Shown here piece by piece: positions 40,891-49,053 of a stretch of DNA of 52,324 nt. Numbering within the stretch: position 1 is the first letter of the stretch; each line of letters starts with the position of its first letter. Origin of the DNA: Longimicrobium sp. (GTDB lineage: Bacteria > Gemmatimonadota > Gemmatimonadetes > Longimicrobiales > Longimicrobiaceae); NCBI GenBank assembly GCA_036389795.1, contig DASVWD010000102.1, forward strand, positions 1-52,324, in the 5' to 3' direction. Under the pieces are notes generated by a model. The model had not been told where the DNA came from. It saw only the letters and a list, made by a program, of their open reading frames with translations, and ran no database searches. A program made the translations under genes and the position numbers.

Positions 40891-42255
40891 GTGACCACGC
40901 GAGCCCTGCAGCGCTATTTCGGCTTCCGTGAGCGCGTCGATCGGCGGATGTACCTGACCACGGGCGCGTCGCTGATGCTGGCGAAGTACGCGGTGGACGC
41001 CGGGGTGGTCTGGCTGGTGACGCGGCAGGTGTGGACGCCGCTGGACTACCTGAGCCCGCTGATGAGCCTGCGCTCCGAGAAGGTGGCGGCGTTCCCCGCC
41101 TGGCTGGCGGTGGCGCTGGTGGCGTGGTCGCTCCCCTTCGTGTGGATCGGGGTGAGCATGACGCTCAGGCGCGCGGTGGACGCGGGGCACTCGCCGTGGC
41201 TGGCGCTGCTCTTCTTCGCGCCGGTGGCCAACTACGCGCTGATGCTGTGGCTGGCGGCGGCGCCCGGCCGCCCCGGCGTCGTGTGGGCGATGCACCCCGC
41301 TCCCGACACCGTGGCGGACCGCTTCCGGAGCGCGCTGCTGGCCGTCGCGGTCAGCATCGGGGTGGGCGTGGCCGCGGTGGCGCTGAACGCGCTGGCGCTG
41401 GAGAGCTACGGGCTCTCGCTCTTCCTGGCCACGCCGTTCGTGCTGGGGCTGCTCTCGGCCTACATCCACAACCACGGCCACCCGCGCACGCGCCGGGAGA
41501 CCCGGAGCGTGGTGCTGCTGAGCCTATTCCTGGTGGGCGGCTCGCTCATCCTCTTCGCGCTGGAGGGGGCGGTGTGCCTGGTGATGGCGTTCCCCATCTG
41601 CGCGGTGGTGGGGCTGCTGGGCGGCGCGGTGGGGCGGGCGGTGGCCGTCCACGGCCGGGTGCGTCCGGCGAGCACGGCGTACAGCCTCCTGCTCCTCCCC
41701 ATGGCGGCGGTGGGCGACCGGGCGGCGCCGCCCCCGCCGGTCTACGAGGCGGTGACCAGCATCGTGGTGGAGGCGCCGCCGGAGCGGGTGTGGGAGAACG
41801 TGATCCGCTTCCGCGAGATCGAGGCGCGCCCCGGGCTCCCCTTCCGGCTGGGGGTGGCGTACCCGGTCCGCGCGCGGATCGTGGGCTCGGGGGTGGGCGC
41901 GGTGCGGCACTGCGAGTTCTCGACGGGCGCCTTCGTGGAGCCGATCACGGCGTGGGAGGCGCCCCGCCGCCTGGCGTTCGACGTGACCGAGCAGCCGCCC
42001 GCGCTGGAGGAGTGGAGCCCGTACCGCACGGTCTACGCGCCGCACGTGCGGGGCTTCTTCCGCTCGGTGCGGGGCGAGTTCCGGCTGGTGGAGCTCCCCG
42101 GGGGGCGGACGCGGCTGGAGGGGAGCACCTGGTACACGCTCGACATCCACCCGCAGGCGTACTGGCGGCCGATCGCGGAGTGGCTCCTGCACCGCATCCA
42201 CGCCCGCGTGCTGCAGCAGGTGGAGCGCGAGTCGGAGGCTGCCGTCAACGGCTGA
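40891..42255 (+). CDS. DUF805-like membrane domain fused to an SRPBCC lipid-binding domain
   Basis: A 454-residue protein starting at GTG behind GGAGGAATTT. Residues 1-280 contain about seven hydrophobic helices with a DUF805-like first half (RYFGFRERVDRRMYL, RRAVDAGHSPWLALLFFAP). Residues 285-440 form an SRPBCC/polyketide-cyclase-type domain (VYEAVTSIVVEAPPERVWEN, ITAWEAPRRLAFDVTEQPP, GGRTRLEGSTWYTL). The fusion suggests a membrane protein that binds a hydrophobic ligand on one face. It probably belongs to the TetR regulon. Function is unknown. Confidence 0.75.
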   Translation: MTTRALQRYFGFRERVDRRMYLTTGASLMLAKYAVDAGVVWLVTRQVWTPLDYLSPLMSLRSEKVAAFPAWLAVALVAWSLPFVWIGVSMTLRRAVDAGHSPWLALLFFAPVANYALMLWLAAAPGRPGVVWAMHPAPDTVADRFRSALLAVAVSIGVGVAAVALNALALESYGLSLFLATPFVLGLLSAYIHNHGHPRTRRETRSVVLLSLFLVGGSLILFALEGAVCLVMAFPICAVVGLLGGAVGRAVAVHGRVRPASTAYSLLLLPMAAVGDRAAPPPPVYEAVTSIVVEAPPERVWENVIRFREIEARPGLPFRLGVAYPVRARIVGSGVGAVRHCEFSTGAFVEPITAWEAPRRLAFDVTEQPPALEEWSPYRTVYAPHVRGFFRSVRGEFRLVELPGGRTRLEGSTWYTLDIHPQAYWRPIAEWLLHRIHARVLQQVERESEAAVNG

Positions 42256-42265
42256 ACGGCCTTGC

Positions 42266-42348
42266 CTCACGCAGAGGAAGCAGAGGTAGCAGAGGAGAAC
42301 CACAGAAAGCGGTGAGCTCTCTGCTTCCTCTGCTGACTCTGCGTGAGA
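42266..42348. repeat. Long hairpin repeat, copy 4, between convergent genes
   Basis: CTCACGCAGAGGAAGCAGAGG on the left; TCTGCTTCCTCTGCTGACTC on the right and CTGCGTGAG at the end. It lies between the convergent DUF805-SRPBCC and Crp/Fnr genes. Confidence 0.8.
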
Positions 42349-42374
42349 AATGCGGTTGTCTTTTCGTGGGATGC

Positions 42375-43046
42375 TCAGCCTTCGCCGTCGCGCGCGATCT
42401 CCCGCAGCCGAGCGGGGTCGGCCACTTCCCAGCGGCCCCGGCCGGCGGAGCGGAGGATGCCCGCGGCGCGGAGGGCGCGCAGCTCCTTGACCACCACCTC
42501 GCGGACGGTGCCCAGCTCTTCGGCGACTTCGGCCTGGGTGGCGCCGAGGGTGAAGGCGCCCTCCGCTTCCGCGCGGTGCACGATCCAGCCGGCCAGCCGC
42601 GCGCGCACGCTCTTACCGCGCACGGCGCCCAGGCGCGCGATGAGCGTGCGGACGCGGCGGGCGAGCCCCTGCAGCAGCGCGAACGCGAGCGACGGGTCCG
42701 CGGCGATGGCGGCCTCGATCGTCGCGCGGTCCAGCACCAGGCAGAGCGTCGGCTCGGCGGCGACGGCCGTGGCCGGGTAGGCGCCGCCCTCGAAGAGCGG
42801 CAGCTCGCCGAGCGTGGCGCCCGCTCCCTCCGCGTGGATCACGTGCTGCCGTCCGCCGGGCGCGCGCACCACGCGCACGCGGCCGGCGAGCACCACGAAC
42901 AGCCCGCGCGCCGGCGTCCCCTCGGCCCACAGCAGCTCCCCCGCCGCGAAGCGCCGCGCCACGCCGCGCGCGGCCAGCTCGCGGCGGGCGGCGGCGTTCA
43001 GGTCGCGGAAGATCCGCGCGCGGTCCAGCAGCGTCTCGTCGATCAC
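42375..43046 (-). CDS. Crp/Fnr family transcription regulator
   Basis: About 223 residues. A cyclic-nucleotide-binding fold fills the N-terminal 130 (LWAEGTPARGLFVVLAGRVR, GATLGELPLFEGGAYPATAVA), and a C-terminal winged helix has FTLGATQAEVAEELGTVREVVVK, cut here, as the recognition helix region. Only Cys-free sensor positions are seen, so it is not an Fe-S Fnr; the ligand is unknown. GTG at 43046 is used as start, with ribosome signals weak. A perfect GGAACC-CA-GGTTCC palindrome lies just upstream. Confidence 0.85.
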   Translation of the reverse strand: MIDETLLDRARIFRDLNAAARRELAARGVARRFAAGELLWAEGTPARGLFVVLAGRVRVVRAPGGRQHVIHAEGAGATLGELPLFEGGAYPATAVAAEPTLCLVLDRATIEAAIAADPSLAFALLQGLARRVRTLIARLGAVRGKSVRARLAGWIVHRAEAEGAFTLGATQAEVAEELGTVREVVVKELRALRAAGILRSAGRGRWEVADPARLREIARDGEG

Positions 43047-43052
43047 GGGGAT

Positions 43053-43066
43053 GGAACCCAGGTTCC
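43053..43066. promoter_or_regulatory. Candidate operator between Crp/Fnr and His-rich genes
   Basis: GGAACC-CA-GGTTCC is a perfect palindrome 7 bp before the Crp/Fnr start. It sits in the divergent spacer and may mediate autoregulation or control of the neighbour. Confidence 0.45.
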
Positions 43067-43164
43067 TTCGCGACGGGGCCCCGCAGTCTACATTCGGGAT
43101 CGCGCGGGACGAAAGGCCCGGCGCATGCGAACCTGAACGAAGACTTCGATCCGGAGAGATCTCG

Positions 43165-43767
43165 ATGCGGACGACACTGACGCTGGCCGCCGCGCTCCTG
43201 CTGGCCGCCGCCCCCGCCGCCGCGCAGGAGCACGGGGGGCACACGGGCGGGTGCGGCGGGATGCAGGGGGAGGGCGGGAGCATGAGCCACGCGGATCACG
43301 CGGCCCACGCCGGGCACGCGGCGCACGCGCAGGGCGGCCACCAGCACGCGGGCGGGGCGGCGGACAGCGCCTTCGCCGGGGTGCAGGCGCGGGGGAAGAT
43401 CGTGATGGGCGTGGACCAGTACACGTCGACGCACTGCTTCGACGCGCTGCCGGACGGCGGCCGCATCGAGCTGCAGCGCGACGCGGACGATCCGGAAGGG
43501 GTCGCGACGATCCGCCGGCACCTCCGGGAGATCGCCGGCGCTTTCTCGCGGGGCGACTTCAGCGCGCCGGCGGCGGTGCACATGCGCGAGGTCCCCGGCG
43601 CGGCGTCGATGGCGGCCAGGCGCGGCGTCATCACCTACACCTACCGCGACCTCCCGCGCGGCGGCGAGGTCCGCATCCGCACCGCCGACCCCGAGGCGCT
43701 CCGGGCCGTCCACGAGTTCCTGGCCTTCCAGCGCGGCGACCACCGCGCGGGCGGGCGGGAGCACTGA
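43165..43767 (+). CDS. Secreted histidine-rich protein
   Basis: A 200-residue protein with a signal peptide ([19 protein letters not shown]), so it is periplasmic. Residues 22-63 are very His-rich (HADHAAHAGHAAHAQGGHQH), a metal-binding pattern. The C-terminal domain (GVDQYTSTHCFDALPDGG, VHMREVPGAASMAARRGVIT, DPEALRAVHEFLAFQRGDH) is a small domain seen in other secreted proteins, function unknown. It is divergently transcribed from a Crp/Fnr regulator, hinting at metal- or redox-controlled expression. The ATG has GGAGAG upstream. Confidence 0.75.
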   Translation: MRTTLTLAAALLLAAAPAAAQEHGGHTGGCGGMQGEGGSMSHADHAAHAGHAAHAQGGHQHAGGAADSAFAGVQARGKIVMGVDQYTSTHCFDALPDGGRIELQRDADDPEGVATIRRHLREIAGAFSRGDFSAPAAVHMREVPGAASMAARRGVITYTYRDLPRGGEVRIRTADPEALRAVHEFLAFQRGDHRAGGREH

Positions 43768-43819
43768 CGCGGGGCGGAAGCGAAGGCTAGCGCCCTGCCT
43801 TCTGGACGCGCTGTGACTC

Positions 43820-43925
43820 GTAGGGGCGAGCATGCGAGTCCGAGCACAGGCGGCCCCTGCGCAAGAGGCCGCCTGCCGCGCGTGAGCCGGCATCCGCCGG
43901 TCGAGGCATGCCTCGCCCCTACGGA
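43820..43925. repeat. Inverted-repeat element with CCCCTAC ends
   Basis: CGTAGGGGCGAGCATGC on the left and GCATGCCTCGCCCCTACGG on the right form near-perfect terminal inverted repeats around a 70-nt GC-rich core. No coding region is inside. It resembles small mobile MITE-like or REP-like elements. Confidence 0.6.
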
Positions 43926-43940
43926 TCACCCACCATCCGC

Positions 43941-44426
43941 TCAGATCATCCCGGCGACGTGGGGGAAGCGGTGGCGGACGGCGTCGGCCTCGAGCGGGTG
44001 GTCGGCGAGGAGCGCGAAGTCGGCGAAGTCGAACCCGGGGCCCACCGCGCAGGAGACGAGCGTGTAATCTCCCGTGGTCCGCGCCGCCTGCCACTGGCCG
44101 GCGGGCACCACGCGCACCCCCTCGCACTCCTCGCCCGGCGCGCCCAGCATCTCCCGGATGCAGTCCTCCCCGTCGGCGTCGACGCGGAACAGCTCCAGAG
44201 GGTCGCCTTCGATCCAGCACCACGCCTCGTCCGAGGCCACCCGGTGCCAGCGGCTGTGCCCGCCTCCGGCGAGCAGGAAGTAGATCACCGTGAGCGCCGA
44301 GCGCGCCGGCCGCCCGTCGTCGGGCCGCACGCCCAGCGCGGAGCGGAACACCTCGCGGTAGAACCCGCCCTCGGGGTGCGGCTGGAGCGCGAGCTCGCGG
44401 ATCAGGCTGGCGGCGCGGGGGTGCAT
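43941..44426 (-). CDS. DUF985 cupin-fold protein
   Basis: A 161-residue cupin. ALQPHPEGGFYREVFRS, FLLAGGGHSRWHRVASDEAWCW (His and metal-binding motifs) and GPGFDFADFALLADHP are the DUF985 landmarks. The function of the family is uncertain; some relatives are linked to sugar metabolism. It precedes no co-directional close neighbour and may be a single gene. Confidence 0.85.
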   Translation of the reverse strand: MHPRAASLIRELALQPHPEGGFYREVFRSALGVRPDDGRPARSALTVIYFLLAGGGHSRWHRVASDEAWCWIEGDPLELFRVDADGEDCIREMLGAPGEECEGVRVVPAGQWQAARTTGDYTLVSCAVGPGFDFADFALLADHPLEADAVRHRFPHVAGMI

Positions 44427-44427
44427 A

Positions 44428-44555
44428 AGGGTACGAAGTGCGAAGTGCGAAGTGCGAATTTAGGCGAGGCGAGGTGTCCGGGTGGAGGTGCAGTCTCGTA
44501 CCCCGTACTTCGTACCCCGTACCTCGTACTTCCGTACTCACGTACTTCCGTACTC
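44428..44555. repeat. Heptamer array at the end of the large kinase gene
   Basis: A left arm of GTACGAAGTGCGAAG units faces a right arm of CGTACTTC / CGTACCCC units through a GC-rich loop. The right arm overlaps the last codons of the kinase gene. Confidence 0.75.
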
Positions 44556-47141
44556 GACCGGCAGCCGCAGCGTGAACCGGCTCCCCTCGCCGACGGCGCT
44601 CTCCGCGGTGACGTCGCCGCCCATGAGGCGCGCGAGGCGGCGCGCGACGCTCAGGCCCAGCCCCGCGCCGCCGTGCGAGCGCATCAGCCCCTGGTCGGCC
44701 TGCCAGAAGGGCTCGAAGATGCGCTCCATCTGCCCGGGGGCGATGCCGATCCCCGTGTCGCTCACCACGAACACGGCCTCGCCGCCCTCGCGGCGGACCT
44801 GGAGGAGCGCGCGGCCGCGCTCGGTGAACTTCACCGCGTTGCCCAGCAGGTTGCCCAGGACCTGCCGCACCTTGCGGGCGTCGGCCACCATCGCGAAGTC
44901 GGGCTCGGGGCCCTCCACCCGGAAGGCGATCCCCCGCTCCAGCGCCAGCGGCTCCACCAGCGCGGCCGCCTCCTGCACGACGGCCGCCGCGCTCACGCGG
45001 GCCGCGCGCACCTCCTCCTGCCCCGCCTCCAGCCGCGCGAAGGTCAGGATCTCCTCGATCAGCTCCAGCAGGTGGCGGGCGGCGCTCTTCACCCGCTCCA
45101 TCTGCGGGCGCATCGCGTCGGGGAGCGGCGCCGGCACGCCGTACAGGAAGAGGTCGGTGTAGCCGATGATGGCGTTCAGCGGCGTGCGCAGCTCGTGGCT
45201 CATCACCGCCAGGAAGTCGGCCTTGGCGCGGTTGGCCTCCACCGCCCGCTCGTACAGCCGCGCGTTGTCAATGGCGAACGCCGCCCGCCGCGCCAGCTCC
45301 TCGGCCCGCACCAGCTCGGCCTCGTCGTAGCGCCGAGCCGAGCCGGCCGCCGAGAAGGTGATGGCCTCCAGGATGCGCCCCCGCGCCACCAGCGGCACCA
45401 CCATGTACGCCGTGGGCGCCAGCCGCCGGATCGCGGCGCGGTGCTCCGGGTCGCCCAGCACCGGGTCCAGCGCGCCCGGGGCGAGGTCGTTGGCCACCTT
45501 CGGCACCCCCGTGCGCAGCACCCCGGCCGCCGGGTGCCCCGAGCCGCGCGAGAGGTCGGGAGGATGGCGGCGCAGCACCGCCATCAGCGGCTCCGCGGCG
45601 GGGTCGGCGTGCACGGCGTCCACCCGGTGCACTCCCCCGTCGTCGTCCAGCAGGTCCACGATCACGAAGTCGCCCACGGCCGGCACCGACAGGCGGCACA
45701 CCTGGCGCAGCGTCTCCTCGTACTCGAGCGACGAGGCCAGCACGGTGCCCGCCTCGGCCAGGAAGCGCTGCCGCTCTTCGGCCTCGCGGCGCTCGGTGAT
45801 GTCGATGCAGCTGCCGATGAAGCCCGCGAACGAGCCGTCGGGCGCGAAGCGCGGCGCCCCGTGGTCCAGCACCCAGCGGTACTCGCCGTCCCGGCGGCGC
45901 AGGCGGTACTCCACCTGGAACGCGCGCCGCGCCTCGATGCCGGAACGGTAGAGGGCCAGGCAGCGCGGGCGGTCGTCCGGGTGCACCCCCTCGATCCACC
46001 CGTCGCCCAGCTCCTGCTCCAGGGCGCGGCCTGTGAACTCCAGCCAGGGGCGGTTGAAGTAGTCGCAGCGCCCGTCGGGCCCGGCGGTCCAGATCAGCAC
46101 CGGGGCGCTGTCGGCCATGGCGCGGAAGCGGGCCTCGCTCTCGCGCAGCGCGGCCTCCGCCTCGCGATCGGCCGTCACGTCGTCGAACGAGACCACCACG
46201 CCGGTGAGCGCCCCCTCGGAACCCCGGAGCGGGGCGGCGCCCACGCGCAGGAACGAGCGGCGAGCGTCGGCGCGCATCTCCACCTCCTGTGCCGCCACGG
46301 GCCGGCCGGTGCTGAGCACCCGCGCCACCGGGGCCTGGTCGGAGGGAAGCGGCGCGCCGTCGGGCCCCGCGGGGTGGAAGCGCGGGTCGTCGAAGCGCAC
46401 CCCGTGCAGCTCGCGCGGCCGCTCGGCGCCCAGGATGCGCGCGGCGGCCGCGTTGGCGTAGGTGATGCGCCCCTCCGGGTCCACCAGCGCCACCCCCTCC
46501 ACCATCGTCTCCAGGACGCTCGCCAGCCTGAGCCGCGACGCGTCGGCCTCGGCGCCGGCGGCGCGCAGCTGCCGGTTGGCCGCCTCCAGCTCCAGCCGGA
46601 GCGCGGTGGCCTCCTCGATCTGCTGCTCCAGCTCCTCGTTGAGCGCCTGGGCCTCTTCGCTCTGCGTCTCCAGCTCCACCGTCTGCTCCTGGAGCTGCAT
46701 CGCCAGCCGCGCGTTCTCCTCCGCCTGCCGCTCCGCGCTTTGCCACGCCCGGCGCATGCGGTCGCAGAGGAGGGAGACGATCCCGCCCAGCACCGCCAGG
46801 GCGGCCAGCTTTCCCACATCGCCTGCGTCGTGGATGGCGAAGCGGTGGCGCGGCTCCAGGAGGAAGGGGATGGCCAGCGCCGAGAGGAGCGTGGCCAGCA
46901 GCCCCGGGCCCAGCCCGCCCAGCCAGGCGGACACCACCACGCCGGCCAGGAAGAGGAAGAAGAAGTTGGTCTCGAAGACGCCGGGGAGCACCAGCGCCAC
47001 TCCCAGGGCGGCCGCGGGTGCGAGGACCGCCGCGACCCAGGCGAGCGCGGGAGTGCGGGGGAGGTCCGCGAGGCGGTGCGGGCCGGCGGAAGGAGGGCCG
47101 GCAGAGGGGGTTGCGTCCGAGGCCGCGGGCGCGTCGGTCAT
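44538..47141 (-). CDS. Large membrane PAS-PAS-GAF histidine kinase
   Basis: 867 residues. A four-helix N-terminal membrane region (about residues 30-125: ALAWVAAVLAPAAALGVAL, GLLATLLSALAIPFLL, LAALAVLGGIVSLLC) resembles DUF4118. A coiled coil (130-200) leads to PAS 1 (about 205-320), PAS 2 with PAC (about 335-455), GAF (460-620), HisKA (MSHELRTPLNAIIGYTD) and HATPase (NLLGNAVKF, DTGIGIAPG, HGGAGLGLSVARR). The C-terminal residues VEYGST and the stop codon are encoded by an overlapping heptamer array. No response regulator is adjacent. Confidence 0.9.
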   Translation of the reverse strand: MTDAPAASDATPSAGPPSAGPHRLADLPRTPALAWVAAVLAPAAALGVALVLPGVFETNFFFLFLAGVVVSAWLGGLGPGLLATLLSALAIPFLLEPRHRFAIHDAGDVGKLAALAVLGGIVSLLCDRMRRAWQSAERQAEENARLAMQLQEQTVELETQSEEAQALNEELEQQIEEATALRLELEAANRQLRAAGAEADASRLRLASVLETMVEGVALVDPEGRITYANAAAARILGAERPRELHGVRFDDPRFHPAGPDGAPLPSDQAPVARVLSTGRPVAAQEVEMRADARRSFLRVGAAPLRGSEGALTGVVVSFDDVTADREAEAALRESEARFRAMADSAPVLIWTAGPDGRCDYFNRPWLEFTGRALEQELGDGWIEGVHPDDRPRCLALYRSGIEARRAFQVEYRLRRRDGEYRWVLDHGAPRFAPDGSFAGFIGSCIDITERREAEERQRFLAEAGTVLASSLEYEETLRQVCRLSVPAVGDFVIVDLLDDDGGVHRVDAVHADPAAEPLMAVLRRHPPDLSRGSGHPAAGVLRTGVPKVANDLAPGALDPVLGDPEHRAAIRRLAPTAYMVVPLVARGRILEAITFSAAGSARRYDEAELVRAEELARRAAFAIDNARLYERAVEANRAKADFLAVMSHELRTPLNAIIGYTDLFLYGVPAPLPDAMRPQMERVKSAARHLLELIEEILTFARLEAGQEEVRAARVSAAAVVQEAAALVEPLALERGIAFRVEGPEPDFAMVADARKVRQVLGNLLGNAVKFTERGRALLQVRREGGEAVFVVSDTGIGIAPGQMERIFEPFWQADQGLMRSHGGAGLGLSVARRLARLMGGDVTAESAVGEGSRFTLRLPVEYGST

Positions 47142-47335
47142 TTTCCGTCGGTGCGCTGATCCGTCGGTGGGAGAGGGCAGGAGCCCGTTGGGAAGGGCGG
47201 AACGTCCTGCAAGATCCGGGCGTGCCCCGCGGCGGAGTCGGGGACGGGGCGCCCGTGCGGAAGCTGGCCCCTCCCCTGGAAACGGACTACCTTTGCCCCG
47301 GGACGCTCGCGTCCGCTTCCCTCCCGGAGGTCTTC

Positions 47336-47833
47336 ATGCCCACGTCCCGGTCCCTGCTCCGCGCCGCAATCCCGGCGGCGCTCGCGCTTCTAGCCGCGCT
47401 GCCCGCCCGCGCGGCGGCCCAGCGGACCGCCTCGCCGCAGACGCAGGCCGCGCTCGACTCGGCCCGCGCGCGGCTGGAGTCGCTGCGCGCCGCGGTGGCC
47501 GCGCTCGACAGCCTGCTGCGGCCGGTGCCCGGCCTGGACTCCCGCCAGGGCCCGCGCGACGCCCGGCACATGCGCTGGCTCGCGGACGTGCGCCGCCGCC
47601 TGGGCGAGCACGCGGCCGCCCTGGCCGCCCTGGTGGAGCCGCCGGCCGGCCGCGCCCCGGACACCGCGCCGGACCCGCGGGAGACGGCGCGCCGGGTCGC
47701 GGAGCTCAGCCGCGAGTTCCTGGCGCTCCAGGAGGCGATCCAGCAGGAGAGCCGCCGCTTCCAGACGCTCTCCGACGCCTCGCGCGCCCGCCACGAGAAC
47801 GCCATGATCGCGGTCCGGAACGCGCGGGGCTGA
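47336..47833 (+). CDS. Secreted coiled-coil protein
   Basis: A 165-residue protein starting at an ATG behind GGAGG. The signal peptide ends near ARAAAQRTAS. The mature part is one long helical region rich in Ala/Arg/Leu (SARARLESLRAAVAALDSLL, RRVAELSREFLALQEAIQQE) likely to form a periplasmic coiled coil. No family is recognised. It is divergent from the kinase gene. Confidence 0.68.
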   Translation: MPTSRSLLRAAIPAALALLAALPARAAAQRTASPQTQAALDSARARLESLRAAVAALDSLLRPVPGLDSRQGPRDARHMRWLADVRRRLGEHAAALAALVEPPAGRAPDTAPDPRETARRVAELSREFLALQEAIQQESRRFQTLSDASRARHENAMIAVRNARG

Positions 47834-47967
47834 GCGGCGGGTCCGGCAAGGCGAAGTGCAAGGGCCCCCGCAAACCGCTCGTTCGGACGCGTCCTCCGCG
47901 CCTGGCGCGAATGCCGGGGCGCGCGAGTGTCCCGGCGGCGAGTGCCTGAAGACACCCGCCGGGACAA

Positions 47968-48003
47968 CGGAAAGCCTCGCAGACCCCGCGAGGCTTCAAC
48001 CGC
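47968..48003. repeat. GCGAGGC hairpin repeat
   Basis: AAAGCCTCGCAGACCCCGC then GAGGCTTCAACCGC. A 9-bp stem with a short loop lies between convergent genes. The interval 47834-48083 holds nothing else recognisable. Confidence 0.75.
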
Positions 48004-48083
48004 ATCCCCTTCCGCATCCGTTTCGCCGCGCGCCTTCCAGGTGTCTCCTTCTCCCGTGGCTCCGAGAGGGCAACCCGTGAGTC

Positions 48084-48905
48084 TCACCCCGTCCAGTGCA
48101 TCTCGAGCTGCGCAGACTCCTCCGCCCACCCGGCGGCGAGGAGGGCGCGGTGCACGGGGCTTCCCTCCGGCTCGTTGACGATCACCGCCGGCCGGCCCGG
48201 GTGCGCGGCGCCCAGCGAGGCGAGCAGGCGCGCCGCGGCGGCCTCGTCCAGGGCGGCGGCGTCCATGATCCACAGCGGGTCACTTTCGGCCGCCGCCGCC
48301 AGATAGCCCGCCGGCCGCTCCTCCGGGCCCGTTACGACGACGTGCGGCGGGGCGTTCATCCCCGCCGCGCAGGCGAGCCAGGGCGGCTCGCGGTTCCAGC
48401 TCGCCGGCCACTCGCCGTGCAGCCGCGCGTGGTGCTCCAGCGCCGCGGCCAGCGGGACGGCCGGGAGCGCCTCGCCCGCCACCGGCGTGGCGCCCCGCAG
48501 GAGCGGCAGGCGGCGGGTGGCGCGGAAGCCCACGCGCTCGTAGACGCGCGCCGCCCAGTTCTGCACGAAGACCTCGAGCTGGACGTGGCGCAGCCCCCAC
48601 GCGCGGAAGTGGCGGACGTGCTCCTCCATCAGCGGGTACGACAGCCCGCGCCCGCGGAACTCCGGCGCGATCCCCACCCCGGCGATCCACCCGCGGTGGC
48701 CGCGCTGCGCCAGGTACGAGAACCCCGCCGGCCGCCCCTCCACCGTCATCACCACCGAGCGCTCCAGGTCAGCCGGCGCACACTCGAAGTGCCGCGCGAA
48801 CCGCTCGGCCGTGGCTTCGGCCGGCACGAAGTAGCCCGTGTACCCCGCGTTCCACAGCGCCAGCAGCTCGTTCGCGCCGTACTCGCTCGCTCTCCTGAAT
48901 TCCAC
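48084..48905 (-). CDS. GNAT-family acetyltransferase, two-domain
   Basis: A 273-residue protein starting at GTG behind GAGGAGAG. The first domain (about residues 1-145) carries GNAT motif A, VGIAPEFRGRGLSYPLMEEH, and motif B, LRHVQLEVFVQNWAARVYERVGFRATRRL. The second half (about 150-273) is a degenerate GNAT-like region without a clear acetyl-CoA loop. The substrate is unknown. A hairpin repeat lies upstream. Confidence 0.82.
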   Translation of the reverse strand: MEFRRASEYGANELLALWNAGYTGYFVPAEATAERFARHFECAPADLERSVVMTVEGRPAGFSYLAQRGHRGWIAGVGIAPEFRGRGLSYPLMEEHVRHFRAWGLRHVQLEVFVQNWAARVYERVGFRATRRLPLLRGATPVAGEALPAVPLAAALEHHARLHGEWPASWNREPPWLACAAGMNAPPHVVVTGPEERPAGYLAAAAESDPLWIMDAAALDEAAAARLLASLGAAHPGRPAVIVNEPEGSPVHRALLAAGWAEESAQLEMHWTG

Positions 48906-48979
48906 CGCTTGCTCTCCTCGCGCATGAGAGGAAGGAGCTGACGATACCCCTTCCCGCCTACGGTGACGGATCATAGGGG

Positions 48980-49053
48980 TCTCACACGGAGTTAACGGAG
49001 TCAACGGAGAACAGCAATGAAGTTCCTCCGTCAACTCCGTTGACTCCGTGTCA
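48980..49053. repeat. Long hairpin repeat, copy 5
   Basis: CTCACACGGAGTTAACGGAG and TCAACGGAGAACAG face GTTCCTCCGTCAACTCCG and TTGACTCCGTGTCACC. The stem pairs well although its units differ from all other copies. Confidence 0.8.

Noticed and set aside
43059-43135. CAGGTTC...GAACCTG inverted repeat as a Crp/Fnr site
   Set aside because: The halves are 60 bp apart and unlike TTGAT/ATCAA-type sites; the compact palindrome at 43053 is the better candidate.
43908-47159. A 1083-codon rightward open frame
   Set aside because: It is antisense to the cupin and histidine kinase genes, which have complete domain architectures; the product has no recognisable motif.
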